13,420 nt of DNA from an uncultured Parvularculaceae bacterium (GCA_947259815.1 CAMYNO010000184.1:1-13420); one strand, 5' to 3'; positions 1-6,636 are shown, counted from the first letter of the stretch. The notes: generated from the sequence alone by a model not told the origin. Made by a program: numbers and translations.

Positions 1-192
1 GCTGCGCGGGTTCTGGCGAAGCAGCTCTTCTACGCGAATGCGCACCTCGGCCAGTTCAACCTCTTCCTTGTTGATCCAGATTTCGTCGTCAGCGGAAATC
101 GCCACGATGAAATCTGGATCAACAAGGAAGAGGTTGAACTGGCCGAGGTGCGCATTCGCGTAGAAGAGCTGCTTCGCCAGAACCCGCGCAGC
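1..192. repeat. Near-perfect inverted repeat at contig start (fold-back)
   Basis: Bases 1-84 are the exact reverse complement of 109-192 (position i pairs with 193-i). The match continues to 89/104 with one mismatch, leaving a centre of about 14-24 bases. Both arms are exbD coding sequence, so one copy is antisense to the gene. The likely explanation is an amplification or assembly chimera at a contig end. A real inverted duplication cannot be excluded from the sequence alone. Confidence 0.95.
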
Positions 193-306
193 ACCGCGGT
201 CGTCCAGGCGGATCGCGGCGCCAAGTCCCGTTATCTTGTCGAAGTCGTCAACCAGATCCGCGCAACCGGCGTTAGCGACGTCGCGGTCTCTACAGAACGC
301 GCTTAG
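1..306 (+). CDS. exbD: ExbD/TolR-family biopolymer transport protein, C-terminal part
   Basis: ExbD works with ExbB in the inner membrane to couple the proton gradient to TonB. Only the periplasmic C-terminal domain is here. Reading from about base 109 it gives EIWINKEEVEL, then LLRQNPRSTAVVQAD, then VNQIRATGVSDVAVSTE and the stop TAG, which is the usual ExbD end (a bound position-specific residue run, 'AVVQAD', and a final 'GV..VA..TE'). The frame is open back to base 1, but bases 1-84 are an exact inverted copy of 109-192, so the upstream residues (AARVLAKQLFY...) are not ExbD-like and are probably an artefact. The minus strand across 108-85 instead reads IVAISADD directly before EIWIN, which is what ExbD should have there. 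The next gene is a TonB homologue 12 bases on, so this is the end of an exbB-exbD-tonB type operon. The identity is sound; the 5' end is not. Confidence 0.8.
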   Translation, partial: AARVLAKQLFYANAHLGQFNLFLVDPDFVVSGNRHDEIWINKEEVELAEVRIRVEELLRQNPRSTAVVQADRGAKSRYLVEVVNQIRATGVSDVAVSTERA

Positions 307-318
307 GGAGCAACGGCC

Positions 319-918
319 ATGGGCTCAGCAGCTAGACTCATTATCGGCGTCCCGGCCGCGATTCTCGTCACGGGCGCTTTATTCCTTTTTATGTCGGCGA
401 TGATCCGCCAGCCGGTTCGGCTGAACGAAGAACAGCAGGCGGTCAATATTTCAATCACGGCGCAGCTTCAGGATTCCGATCTGACCTCGATCAACAAGGA
501 ATTCAAACGGCCGACGCTTGATGCGCCGCCGCCGCCGCCGCCGGCTGTGAACGACCCGTCGAACCGTCCGGCCCTTGACGGCGTTGCCGCGGCAATCCCG
601 GAAATCGACGCCAATCTCAATATCGGGACCGGCTTCAACCCGGACCGCGACGCCCAGCCGCTGGTGCGTATTCCGCCGCAATTTCCCGATCGCTGCCAAG
701 GGCGCGCCGGCGCGGAAGAGCGTGTCTCGCTACAGTTTGATGTGACGCCGGACGGGCAAACCACAAATATCGAAGTGATTGATTCAACGAACAGCTGTTT
801 CAATCGCTCTGCGATGCGATCGGTTGAGCGCTGGAAATATCAACCCAAGATCGTCGACAATCAGGCGGAACCGCGCCGCGGCGTTCAGACGGTGATTGTG
901 TTCCAGCTTGAGGAATAA
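319..918 (+). CDS. tonB: TonB-family energy transducer (short form)
   Basis: A 199-aa inner-membrane-anchored protein that should pass energy from ExbB/ExbD to TonB-dependent outer-membrane receptors. Residues about 6-29 form one transmembrane helix near the N-terminus. A short proline run follows at 70-76, then a linker. The C-terminal TonB domain (about 112-199) has P-x-FP-x-RC at 120-126, a second Cys at 160, the RWKYQP core at 171-176 and a final VIVFQLEE strand. The C126/C160 pair is common in this branch of TonB proteins and could form a disulfide. The proline region is far shorter than in Escherichia coli TonB, and the helix has no His matching the SxxxH motif of that protein. The start ATG has AGGGAG eight bases upstream. 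It lies 12 bases after exbD and 64 bases before the TPR gene. The family call is firm; the receptor partners are unknown. Confidence 0.88.
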   Translation: MGSAARLIIGVPAAILVTGALFLFMSAMIRQPVRLNEEQQAVNISITAQLQDSDLTSINKEFKRPTLDAPPPPPPAVNDPSNRPALDGVAAAIPEIDANLNIGTGFNPDRDAQPLVRIPPQFPDRCQGRAGAEERVSLQFDVTPDGQTTNIEVIDSTNSCFNRSAMRSVERWKYQPKIVDNQAEPRRGVQTVIVFQLEE

Positions 919-982
919 TTTGAGTTCACATGAGTACGGCGACGAGCCGCCGCGAATAGTTGAACAGGTATAAGGCGACGAC

Positions 983-2527
983 ATGAAGAACATGCGCTGG
1001 AAATCGGTAAAGGTGTTTCTGTCCGCTTCGGCGGCGGCGATGGCCGCGGGCGCGGTCGTCGTCCCGACCACGGTGCTGGCGCAGGAGTGTCCGGGGGAAG
1101 AGGGCGGTCCGTCCGCGACGCTTTCGCCGCGCGTCGGTCAGGAACTGCAGAAACTTTATGAGTTGCTGCAGAATGATCAGCAGCAAGCGGCTATTACCGG
1201 CATGCAGCAATTGCTCGCCAGTCGTGGCGATTCGATGAGCGCTTATGAATTGTCGACGGTCAACGAAATTCTTGGCTCGGCATATGCTCAGGTTGAAAAT
1301 TTCGATGGCGCGCGACGCGCTTTCCAGACGGCGCTGAACGCTAACGGCCTGCCGCCGAACCGAAATAATCAGTTACGCTATTTTATTGCGCAGCTTCAGT
1401 TTCAGGACGGGGATTACCAGTCGGCCATTCAGGGTCTTAACAACTGGATTGCGGTTGCCCGCCGTTGTAATGCGCCGGTCGACAACAGCGCATGGTACCT
1501 GCTCGGCGCCGCCTATACGCAGGTTTCGCCGCCGCAATGGCGTCAGGCCATGGGCCCGGCGGAGAACGCTGTCGCCGGTCTTGACGCCGGTAATCCGAAC
1601 AAGTCCTATTTCGATCTGCTGAACCTGATCTATTCGGAGCTGAACGAAAACGCCAAGCGCGGCGCCTTGCTAGAGCGCATGGTTGGGTTGTGGCCGGGTG
1701 AGAAAAGCTACTGGACGCAGCTCTCCGGGCTTTATTCCAATACCGGCCGCGATCAGGAAGCGTTTTCGGTGATCGAGGTTGCCTATCGTGCTGGCCTTTT
1801 GACCACGGAAGCGGAACTGAAAACAGTTGTTCAGTACTACTCCTATTTCGATAACCCCTATCGCGGCGCGAAAATGCTCGAGCGGGAAATGAACGCCGGC
1901 AACATCAAGCGCACCCAGGACAATCTTGTCCTCCTGTCGCAATTGTGGAGCCAGGCGCGCGAACATAAAAAATCGATCCCGATCCTGCGCGAAGCCGCCG
2001 GCAACTCCTCCAATGGCGAGTTGTCCTACCGCCTCGGCATGGTCCTGCTCGCTGATGAACAATACGCTGCGTCCCAGCGCGCGCTGGAACTGGCCCTCAA
2101 TAAGGGCGGCATGGATCGCGACGATACGGGCGACGCGTGGTTGCTGCTCGGCACCGCGCGGTTCAGTCAGGCGGGTCCGGAAGATACGGCAATCTGGACG
2201 AGCGCCCGGCAGGCTTTTGTCAACGCCCAGCGCTATCAGAAGTCAGCGCAACGCGCGTCCCAATGGATCACCTATATTGACGCTGTTGCTCAAACCTATC
2301 GCGACGGCAAGCGGCTTGAGCGTCTTCAAAATCTTGAACGTTGCCAGTCGGATCAGGATCGCCTCGACCAGCAACAGCGCATCCGCGATCTGCAGAACCG
2401 TGCAATCACCGATGAAGAACGCGCCTTTGAAGCTGAGTATCTGGAGCGTTGCGCTGTGTTGCTGAACATTGACGGCGCGGCTGACGAGGCTGCGGCTGAA
2501 AGCGATGAAGAAGACGAAGCCGAATAA
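983..2527 (+). CDS. Secreted tetratricopeptide-repeat protein of the TonB cluster
   Basis: A 514-aa protein with a Sec signal peptide: a basic N-terminus (MKNMRWKSVK), a hydrophobic Ala/Val stretch and a likely cut after VLA at 33, so it should be periplasmic. The body is nearly all helical with TPR-like units, for example 90-125 (A-x-VENFDGARRAFQTAL), 170-200, 345-375 (YRLGMVLLADEQYAASQRAL) and 385-415. Four cysteines (36, 162, 454, 490) could pair in the periplasm. The end is very acidic (DEEDEAE). TPR proteins are often encoded after exbB-exbD-exbD-tonB sets in Proteobacteria and are thought to assist the TonB machine; that role is inferred here from position. The start has only a weak Shine-Dalgarno (AAGG). 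A strong terminator follows the stop codon. Confidence 0.85.
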   Translation: MKNMRWKSVKVFLSASAAAMAAGAVVVPTTVLAQECPGEEGGPSATLSPRVGQELQKLYELLQNDQQQAAITGMQQLLASRGDSMSAYELSTVNEILGSAYAQVENFDGARRAFQTALNANGLPPNRNNQLRYFIAQLQFQDGDYQSAIQGLNNWIAVARRCNAPVDNSAWYLLGAAYTQVSPPQWRQAMGPAENAVAGLDAGNPNKSYFDLLNLIYSELNENAKRGALLERMVGLWPGEKSYWTQLSGLYSNTGRDQEAFSVIEVAYRAGLLTTEAELKTVVQYYSYFDNPYRGAKMLEREMNAGNIKRTQDNLVLLSQLWSQAREHKKSIPILREAAGNSSNGELSYRLGMVLLADEQYAASQRALELALNKGGMDRDDTGDAWLLLGTARFSQAGPEDTAIWTSARQAFVNAQRYQKSAQRASQWITYIDAVAQTYRDGKRLERLQNLERCQSDQDRLDQQQRIRDLQNRAITDEERAFEAEYLERCAVLLNIDGAADEAAAESDEEDEAE

Positions 2528-2550
2528 GCGAACTTCACAAATAGCCAATC

Positions 2551-2588
2551 AAAAAAACCCGCCTTCTTCGATGAGGGCGGGTTTTTTT
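2551..2588. terminator. Rho-independent terminator, probably bidirectional
   Basis: An A7 run is followed by CCCGCCTTC (2558-2566), a 6-base loop, GAGGGCGGG (2573-2581) and a T7 run (2582-2588). The nine-base-pair stem has one G-T pair. It sits 23 bases after the TPR stop codon. The A-run on the left makes it work equally well for the minus-strand lipoprotein gene that converges on it. Confidence 0.93.
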
Positions 2589-2614
2589 GCATGATGCTAT
2601 AGTCTTTAGGGGGC

Positions 2615-2658
2615 GCATCGCGAAAGGCAAAAACCGTTGCACAGTTTTTGCGCGATGC
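2615..2658. other. Bulged hairpin in the convergent intergenic region
   Basis: GCATCGC (2615-2621) and GCAAAAAC (2627-2634) pair with the continuous right arm GTTTTTGCGCGATGC (2644-2658), giving a 15-bp stem with a 5-base bulge and a 9-base loop. It lies between the terminator and the end of the lipoprotein gene. There is no T-run after it on either strand, so it is not a classical terminator. It could be a 3' stabilising structure of the lipoprotein mRNA or a decayed repeat. Confidence 0.5.
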
Positions 2659-2675
2659 TCAAAATTAACGGTGCA

Positions 2676-2993
2676 TCAATATTCGTTGCGCTCGCCTAAA
2701 ATCCGTCCGCCGTCGATGGCGTCTGGCGTGCGGGCATCGCCGCATTCAAGCCAGCCTTGGCGCCAGCCGGCGCGATAGGCCTCGTCATTGTCAAAGGCGT
2801 ATTTGTCGCGAACCGACTTGGTGGAAAAGCTTTTGTCTTCCTCGTTTGATGTCTCGCATCCATCGGCGAAACCGGCGTGAAAGCCCGGCTGTTCACGTAA
2901 TGCGTTGAGATCGCCGCTCGCGCATCCCGCTACGGCAAGCGCCAAAACGACGCCAACCCCGCGATATGCTTTCGTTTTTTTGATTACTCCCAC
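2676..2993 (-). CDS. Small putative lipoprotein with a duplicated aromatic-AG-Cys motif
   Basis: A 105-aa protein when started at the GTG at 2993, which has AGGGG about five bases upstream and gives a proper signal peptide: GVIKKTK, a hydrophobic core, then the lipobox VAGC with the lipidated Cys at 24. A TTG at 3038 would add 15 residues but has no good ribosome site. The +2 residue is Ala, which predicts outer-membrane sorting. The mature part has two related motifs, FHAGFADGC (38-46) and YRAGWRQGWLEC (73-84), fitting [FY][HR]AG[FW]x[DQ]G followed by Cys. I do not recognise a named family. It is monocistronic, convergent with the TPR gene and divergent from the DUF2336 gene. Confidence 0.75.
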   Translation of the reverse strand: MGVIKKTKAYRGVGVVLALAVAGCASGDLNALREQPGFHAGFADGCETSNEEDKSFSTKSVRDKYAFDNDEAYRAGWRQGWLECGDARTPDAIDGGRILGERNEY

Positions 2994-3144
2994 GCCTGCC
3001 CCTGCCTTTCCTGACCGTTTCGCCGGGGAGCCTAGCAAAGGCCCACGCCAAGGTCTTGCTAAAAACAGCCGAAAATACGCAATCCCCCGTTAACGGTGTT
3101 CCGGTTACAACGGCTGCCTCCCTAACTGGTGGAAACCCAAAAGA
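2994..3144. other. Divergent intergenic region with a CCGTTAACGG palindrome
   Basis: This region separates the minus-strand lipoprotein from the plus-strand DUF2336 gene and should hold both promoters. A perfect 10-bp palindrome CCGTTAACGG lies at 3087-3096, about 50 bases upstream of the DUF2336 start. No convincing -35/-10 pair stands out. GGTGGA at 3127-3132 is the only ribosome-site-like sequence, and it is a long 12 bases from the ATG. Confidence 0.4.
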
Positions 3145-4338
3145 ATGTCGGAATTCGAGATCGCAGAGGAAGCCGGACCGGAGCCGGATGCGGAAACGAT
3201 GCTGACGCCGATTACGCGCATCGGCACGACGCCGCGCGCGCAAATGGTGCGCAGCCTTGCCGATATTGTCGTGCTGCCCGCCGGTCGCATCTCAGCCAAT
3301 GAACGTTCGCTCGTCGCGGATATCCTGCTGCAGATCGTCGACAAGGTTGAAATAGAATTGCGCATCGAGGTCGCCACCCGGGTCGGCCGCGTTCCGGAGA
3401 GCCCGCCTGCGCTGGTCAGAATGCTCATGCTCGATGAGCCGCCGGTCGCGGAAAAGATTTTGCGCGGCGCTGAATCGGTTCCGGAAGCGTTGTTGATCGA
3501 GGCGGCGCGTGAAGGCGAAAAACCGCATCGGTTGATGATTGCGCAGCGCATCGATTTGTCCACGTCCGTCGCCGATGCGTTGATCGAATTCGATGAGCTG
3601 GATGTGTTTAAACATGTATTGCGCCGTGAGGATTGCCTCATGTCGCCCAACGCCATCAACAAATGCGTTGCGATGTCTGCGACGCATCCTGAACTGCAAG
3701 GGCCGTTGCTGCGAAGGCGAGAGCTAGAGCCCGCCCATGGCTTCATGATGTTCTGGTGGGTCGACAGCGAGCAGCGCCGGCGCATCCTGTCCCGCTTTGC
3801 GCTCGATCGTAAGATTATACAGGACGCGCTTGCTGACCTTTACGCAAAAGTGTTTCGTTCGAAGACGGACCCGGATCCGTTCGTCCGCGATATCTTGATA
3901 TTGTCTGAGCGTCGCCACCGCCCGCGCGGCGCCAATGGCGAGCCGGTCTCAACCGATGTTGTGCTCAAAACGCTTGCGGCGGCGCGCCGATATCCAAGTC
4001 AGGAAGTCATCCACGCTGTCGGCATGATCGCCGGCGTCAGCCGGGAGCTTGCTGCGCGAATTTTGCGCGACCCGACGGGCGAGCCGTTTGCTGTCATGTG
4101 CAAGAGCCTTTCTATCCCGCGCGACCAGTTTTTCGCCCTGTTCGAAATTGAGAATGAAGAAGGGCTCGTCCCGTCCGATCGGGGCGAATATCTCCTGAGC
4201 GTATTCGACAGCCTGGCGCGCGACTTTTCCCGCGCGATCCTGCGATACTGGGACTGGGACTCCAATCCGCGAATAGCGTATATTTCGCGGCTTCTGGGTA
4301 TTGACGACGATTTTTCCATTGATCCGCACGCGGCTTAA
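3145..4338 (+). CDS. DUF2336 domain-containing protein
   Basis: A 397-aa soluble, mostly helical protein with no signal peptide or transmembrane segment. It has the length and features of the alphaproteobacterial DUF2336 family: an N-terminal region with AQMVRSLADIV and ISANERSLVADILLQIVDKVEIELRIEVATRV (about 32-80, split here by a short loop), paired-helix repeats with LSTSVADALIEF-type units in the middle, and a conserved C-terminal part (FSRAILRYWDW, about 363-373). The early part LVADILLQIVDKVE matches the family's usual 'iL..L...ve..vR..la..la' pattern. The function of the family is not established; the repeats suggest a scaffold or regulator. The gene is alone, with 105 or more bases on each side. 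The stop codon overlaps a TTAA-N7-TTAA site. Family confidence is good; the role is unknown. Confidence 0.8.
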   Translation: MSEFEIAEEAGPEPDAETMLTPITRIGTTPRAQMVRSLADIVVLPAGRISANERSLVADILLQIVDKVEIELRIEVATRVGRVPESPPALVRMLMLDEPPVAEKILRGAESVPEALLIEAAREGEKPHRLMIAQRIDLSTSVADALIEFDELDVFKHVLRREDCLMSPNAINKCVAMSATHPELQGPLLRRRELEPAHGFMMFWWVDSEQRRRILSRFALDRKIIQDALADLYAKVFRSKTDPDPFVRDILILSERRHRPRGANGEPVSTDVVLKTLAAARRYPSQEVIHAVGMIAGVSRELAARILRDPTGEPFAVMCKSLSIPRDQFFALFEIENEEGLVPSDRGEYLLSVFDSLARDFSRAILRYWDWDSNPRIAYISRLLGIDDDFSIDPHAA

Positions 4339-4349
4339 GTCTCGCTTAA
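4335..4349. promoter_or_regulatory. Possible CtrA box (TTAA-N7-TTAA)
   Basis: TTAA at 4335-4338 and TTAA at 4346-4349 are separated by exactly seven bases, matching the core of the Caulobacter CtrA consensus. It overlaps the stop codon of the DUF2336 gene, about 200 bases upstream of parA. A terminator-like hairpin lies between it and parA, and no good -10 box follows, so its function is doubtful. Confidence 0.22.
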
Positions 4350-4374
4350 GGCGTTTGTGCCATAAAGTTCCAAG

Positions 4375-4417
4375 CTGGCGGCGGCCTTGCGTATCTAGGT
4401 TGCCGTCGGTTTTTTTT
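4375..4417 (+). terminator. Candidate rho-independent terminator after the DUF2336 gene
   Basis: CTGGCGGC (4375-4382) can pair with GCCGTCGG (4402-4409) with two G-T pairs. The loop is 19 bases, and eight T follow at 4410-4417. The long loop makes it weaker than the 2551-2588 terminator, but the position just after the gene fits. Confidence 0.5.
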
Positions 4418-4426
4418 GGCTCCAAC

Positions 4427-4450
4427 CCTAAAAAGTTTCCTAAAGAGTTC
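4427..4450. repeat. Tandem 12-bp direct repeat upstream of parA
   Basis: CCTAAAAAGTTT (4427-4438) is followed at once by CCTAAAGAGTTC (4439-4450), 10 of 12 bases identical. It lies about 97 bases before the parA start. Ribbon-helix-helix partners of ParF-type ATPases bind short direct repeats upstream of their operon, so this is a candidate operator or centromere-like site. Two copies are few, so chance is possible. Confidence 0.4.
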
Positions 4451-4510
4451 GCGAAAATTTACGCCGTCGGCCACGCCGCACGTTAACGCCCTGTATGGCA
4501 AGGTGGCTTC

Positions 4511-4526
4511 CGCCGCAGAGGCGGCG
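4511..4526. promoter_or_regulatory. Short GC hairpin in the parA leader
   Basis: CGCCGC, loop AGAG, GCGGCG: a six-base-pair hairpin ending 11 bases before the GGAG ribosome site of parA. It could affect translation start or be a dyad operator. There is no T-run, so it is not a terminator. Confidence 0.3.
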
Positions 4527-4546
4527 TCAAGATTGCTGGAGGGCGC

Positions 4547-5263
4547 ATGTTCCCGTCAATGCGAGTTATCGTGTTCGCTTCGCAAAAAGGCGGATCGGGA
4601 AAGACCACATTGTCCGGCCATATTGCCGTTGAAGCCGAGCGGCAAGGCGCGGGCCCGGTGGCTCTGATCGACACCGATCCGCAAGGCTCGCTGGCGAAAT
4701 GGTGGAATGTCAGAAAAAATCCGCAGCCGGCTTTTATCCAGTCTGTTTTTTCCAATCTCTTTTACGACCTCGACAGCGCCCGCGACGAGGGCTTCAAGCT
4801 CGTCGTGATCGACACGCCGCCGGCCGTTACGCGGGCGATCTCTGAGGTCGTCAGTTTCGCCGACATTGTTGTGGCGCCGACCCGGCCGAGCCCGCATGAT
4901 TTGCGCGCCGTTGGTCCGACGGTCGATATCGCCGAAGCACGCGGCAAGCCGCTGATCTTTGTCGTCAACGCCGCGACGCAACGTGCGCGGATTACGTCAG
5001 AAGCAGCTATCGCCCTTTCACAACACGGCACTGTAGCGCCGACCACCGTTCATCACCGCGTAGACTTCGCCGCCTCCATGATCGACGGGCGCACGGTGAT
5101 GGAGATTGATCCGTTCTGTCAGTCGTCACAGGAGGTTTCCGCGCTCTGGACCTATCTCCATGACCGTCTGCAGCGAGCGGATGGCGGTTATCGTTCACAG
5201 GAGGAAACCGCATCGTCAGCCGCCAACCCGCAAAATCGCGTCTTTGGTCGACGGGCGGTGTAA
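4547..5263 (+). CDS. ParA/ParF-type P-loop ATPase
   Basis: A 238-aa cytosolic ATPase of the ParA/MinD superfamily. It shows the deviant Walker A motif KGGSGKTT at 14-21 (signature Lys14 and catalytic Lys19), the Walker A' motif IDTDPQGS at 41-48, and Walker B VVIDTPP at 86-92. It lacks the N-terminal helix-turn-helix of P1-type ParA, so it resembles the short ParF or orphan ParA proteins, in which the partner protein handles DNA binding. Its partner follows directly: the stop TAA and the next ATG share one base. The start ATG has GGAG five bases upstream; a second in-frame ATG at 4559 is too far from it. Cargo may be DNA, a protein cluster or another structure. It is a chromosomal accessory ParA, not the main parAB, since no ParB with a parS-binding domain is nearby. 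Confidence 0.88.
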   Translation: MFPSMRVIVFASQKGGSGKTTLSGHIAVEAERQGAGPVALIDTDPQGSLAKWWNVRKNPQPAFIQSVFSNLFYDLDSARDEGFKLVVIDTPPAVTRAISEVVSFADIVVAPTRPSPHDLRAVGPTVDIAEARGKPLIFVVNAATQRARITSEAAIALSQHGTVAPTTVHHRVDFAASMIDGRTVMEIDPFCQSSQEVSALWTYLHDRLQRADGGYRSQEETASSAANPQNRVFGRRAV

Positions 5264-5892
5264 TGTCGGGCTACGCGCCAAACCCTGACTCAGTTGAAAA
5301 CGCCGCCGCATCCCTCACATCCGGGCTGTTGGCGCGTAAGGGTCATGCTGCGCCTGCGGTCGATTCTGTCGCTCATGAGGGCGTCGATATAGACATGCAC
5401 CCGGCGCCGCGACCGCGACCGGCAAGGCACGATGCGCCGGCGCCGGCCCATCCCGTCAATACTGCCGGAGACGAGGCAGCGCCGCACATGCCTTCCGCGC
5501 GTCGCCGTGGGGCGCACACGGCAAGCCGTTCGGGCGCAGATCATCCCCAGCGTGGACAAATTACATTAGAGGCGTCGCCGGAGAACTGGTCTGTGACCAG
5601 CGAAAATGCGCTCCGCGCCCGGCGCGGCGCGACCCGCGCGCATGCCGGTGACGGGCATCATCGCGATGAAGGCGGGGCGGGCAGCGGGCTGCGCGCGACC
5701 GTCAAGTTCCGCATGCCGGCGACAGACTTTATCCGCCTGCGCCTTGCCTCGCGCGCCATGCGCGAGACCTGTCAGACGATCATCAACGACGCGATCGTCG
5801 CCTATCTCGACGCCAACGAGGTCGAGTTTGTCGACGAAGAAACGGCCCGGCGCGAAGCGACCCGCCTTTCCCGGTCGCAGCGGACCGGCTGA
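5263..5892 (+). CDS. ParA partner with disordered N-terminus and C-terminal ribbon-helix-helix domain
   Basis: A 209-aa protein translationally coupled to the ParA gene (TAATG overlap). Residues 1-140 are low-complexity, rich in Ala, Pro, Arg and His, and probably disordered. At 144-186 a ribbon-helix-helix domain is visible: strand RATVKFRMP, helix A around DFIRLRLASRAMR, helix B around CQTIINDAIVAYLDANE. It ends with a charged tail. ParG and similar partners have a mobile N-terminal tail that stimulates the ParF ATPase, with a C-terminal ribbon-helix-helix dimer that binds DNA; the layout here is the same but with a tail several times longer. It probably represses its own operon and links DNA to ParA. 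The domain call is from visible pattern only; no close named homologue is recognised. Confidence 0.7.
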   Translation: MSGYAPNPDSVENAAASLTSGLLARKGHAAPAVDSVAHEGVDIDMHPAPRPRPARHDAPAPAHPVNTAGDEAAPHMPSARRRGAHTASRSGADHPQRGQITLEASPENWSVTSENALRARRGATRAHAGDGHHRDEGGAGSGLRATVKFRMPATDFIRLRLASRAMRETCQTIINDAIVAYLDANEVEFVDEETARREATRLSRSQRTG

Positions 5893-5927
5893 TCCGGCGC
5901 TGCGGCGAACTTTCGGCGCCCAACCCG

Positions 5928-5956
5928 TTGATTACGACGTAAATTCTGCGCTATTG
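5928..5956 (+). promoter_or_regulatory. Weak promoter candidate for the mrp operon
   Basis: TTGATT (5928-5933), a 17-base spacer and CTATTG (5951-5956). The -35 is reasonable and the -10 poor. It is placed about 200 bases before mrpE, with a perfect dyad immediately downstream. Confidence 0.25.
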
Positions 5957-5960
5957 GAGC

Positions 5961-5979
5961 CGGCATTCAATGAATGCCG
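5961..5979. promoter_or_regulatory. 19-bp palindrome, possible operator of the mrp operon
   Basis: CGGCATTCA, central A, TGAATGCCG: two perfect nine-base arms around one base. There is no T-run, so it is unlikely to be a terminator. It lies in the 259-base gap between the ribbon-helix-helix gene and mrpE, next to a weak promoter candidate. A dimeric repressor or activator site is plausible. The rest of the gap (5893-6151) holds nothing else I can name. Confidence 0.4.
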
Positions 5980-6151
5980 CGCCCGCACCTTCTTCTGGTT
6001 TCGGCGGGCGGGACCGGCGCTGAGGGTAGCGCTGTTTCCCGGCAAGCGGTGAATGCTGACAACGGCGGGCGTTATTCCGCGAAGGCAACCATTCGTCGCC
6101 GGCAATGCGCCGCGGGACAGTGCGCGCCAGATAGGGTGCTGAAAAAGGGCG

Positions 6152-6631
6152 ATGGGGCGTATTCTCGTTATGGTCATTGCGCTGACGGCGCTTTGGCTTT
6201 TGCTTTCCGGCTATTTCGACAAACCGCTGCTGCTGATATTTGGCGCGGCGTCGGTCGCGCTTGCGACATGGCTCGCCCATCGCGCCCATGTGCTTGATGC
6301 GGAGAGCATCCCCGGCGGCGTTTTCCCCGGTATTATCGGCTATATGGCCTGGCTGACATTCGAGATCGGCAAGGCGAACCTGATTGTCGCGCGCCATGCG
6401 TTAGCCGTTAAGCCAGCGCTGTCGCCGAAACTGTTCCTTGTGCCGAACCCGCCGCGCAGTTCCGTCGGCAAAGTCATTTTCGGCAATTCAATCACGCTGA
6501 CGCCGGGTACGGTCACGGTCGATCTGCGCGAGGATGAAATTCTTGTTCATGCGCTGACCGAAGAGCTAGCCGATGAAGCGGGCATCCGCGCCATGGGCGA
6601 TCGTGTCGCCAATATCGAGCGGAGGCCGTAA
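6152..6631 (+). CDS. mrpE: Mrp antiporter subunit E
   Basis: A 159-aa membrane protein, subunit E of the multi-subunit Na+(K+)/H+ antiporter in the inner membrane; the counterpart of MbhA. It has two close N-terminal helices (about 4-20 and 25-44), a third at about 52-72 with YMAWLTFEIGKAN, then a soluble domain with the family pattern FGNSITLTPGTVTVD (108-122) and ALTEEL near 133-138. The length is typical for MrpE (about 160). Codon 1 has AGGG only two bases away; the ATG at 6170 would remove six residues and is a possible true start. The next gene begins five bases after the stop codon. Confidence 0.93.
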   Translation: MGRILVMVIALTALWLLLSGYFDKPLLLIFGAASVALATWLAHRAHVLDAESIPGGVFPGIIGYMAWLTFEIGKANLIVARHALAVKPALSPKLFLVPNPPRSSVGKVIFGNSITLTPGTVTVDLREDEILVHALTEELADEAGIRAMGDRVANIERRP

Positions 6632-6636
6632 CGCTC

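Noticed and set aside
30..224. Minus-strand open frame of 64 codons over the contig start
   Set aside because: It lies across the inverted repeat and reads exbD out of frame; the sequence is Ser/Arg-rich with no family features.
3105..3785. Minus-strand open frame of 226 codons
   Set aside because: It is antisense to the DUF2336 gene, which has a recognisable family sequence on the plus strand.
5199..5204. AGGAGG inside the end of the ParA gene as an internal start signal
   Set aside because: No ATG, GTG or TTG in a useful frame follows at the right distance, and the ribbon-helix-helix start is 59 bases away.
5606..6052. Plus-strand 148-codon frame overlapping the ribbon-helix-helix gene
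   Set aside because: It is a frame shift of the real gene over most of its length; the Arg/Pro/Ser-rich product is what GC-rich code gives out of frame.
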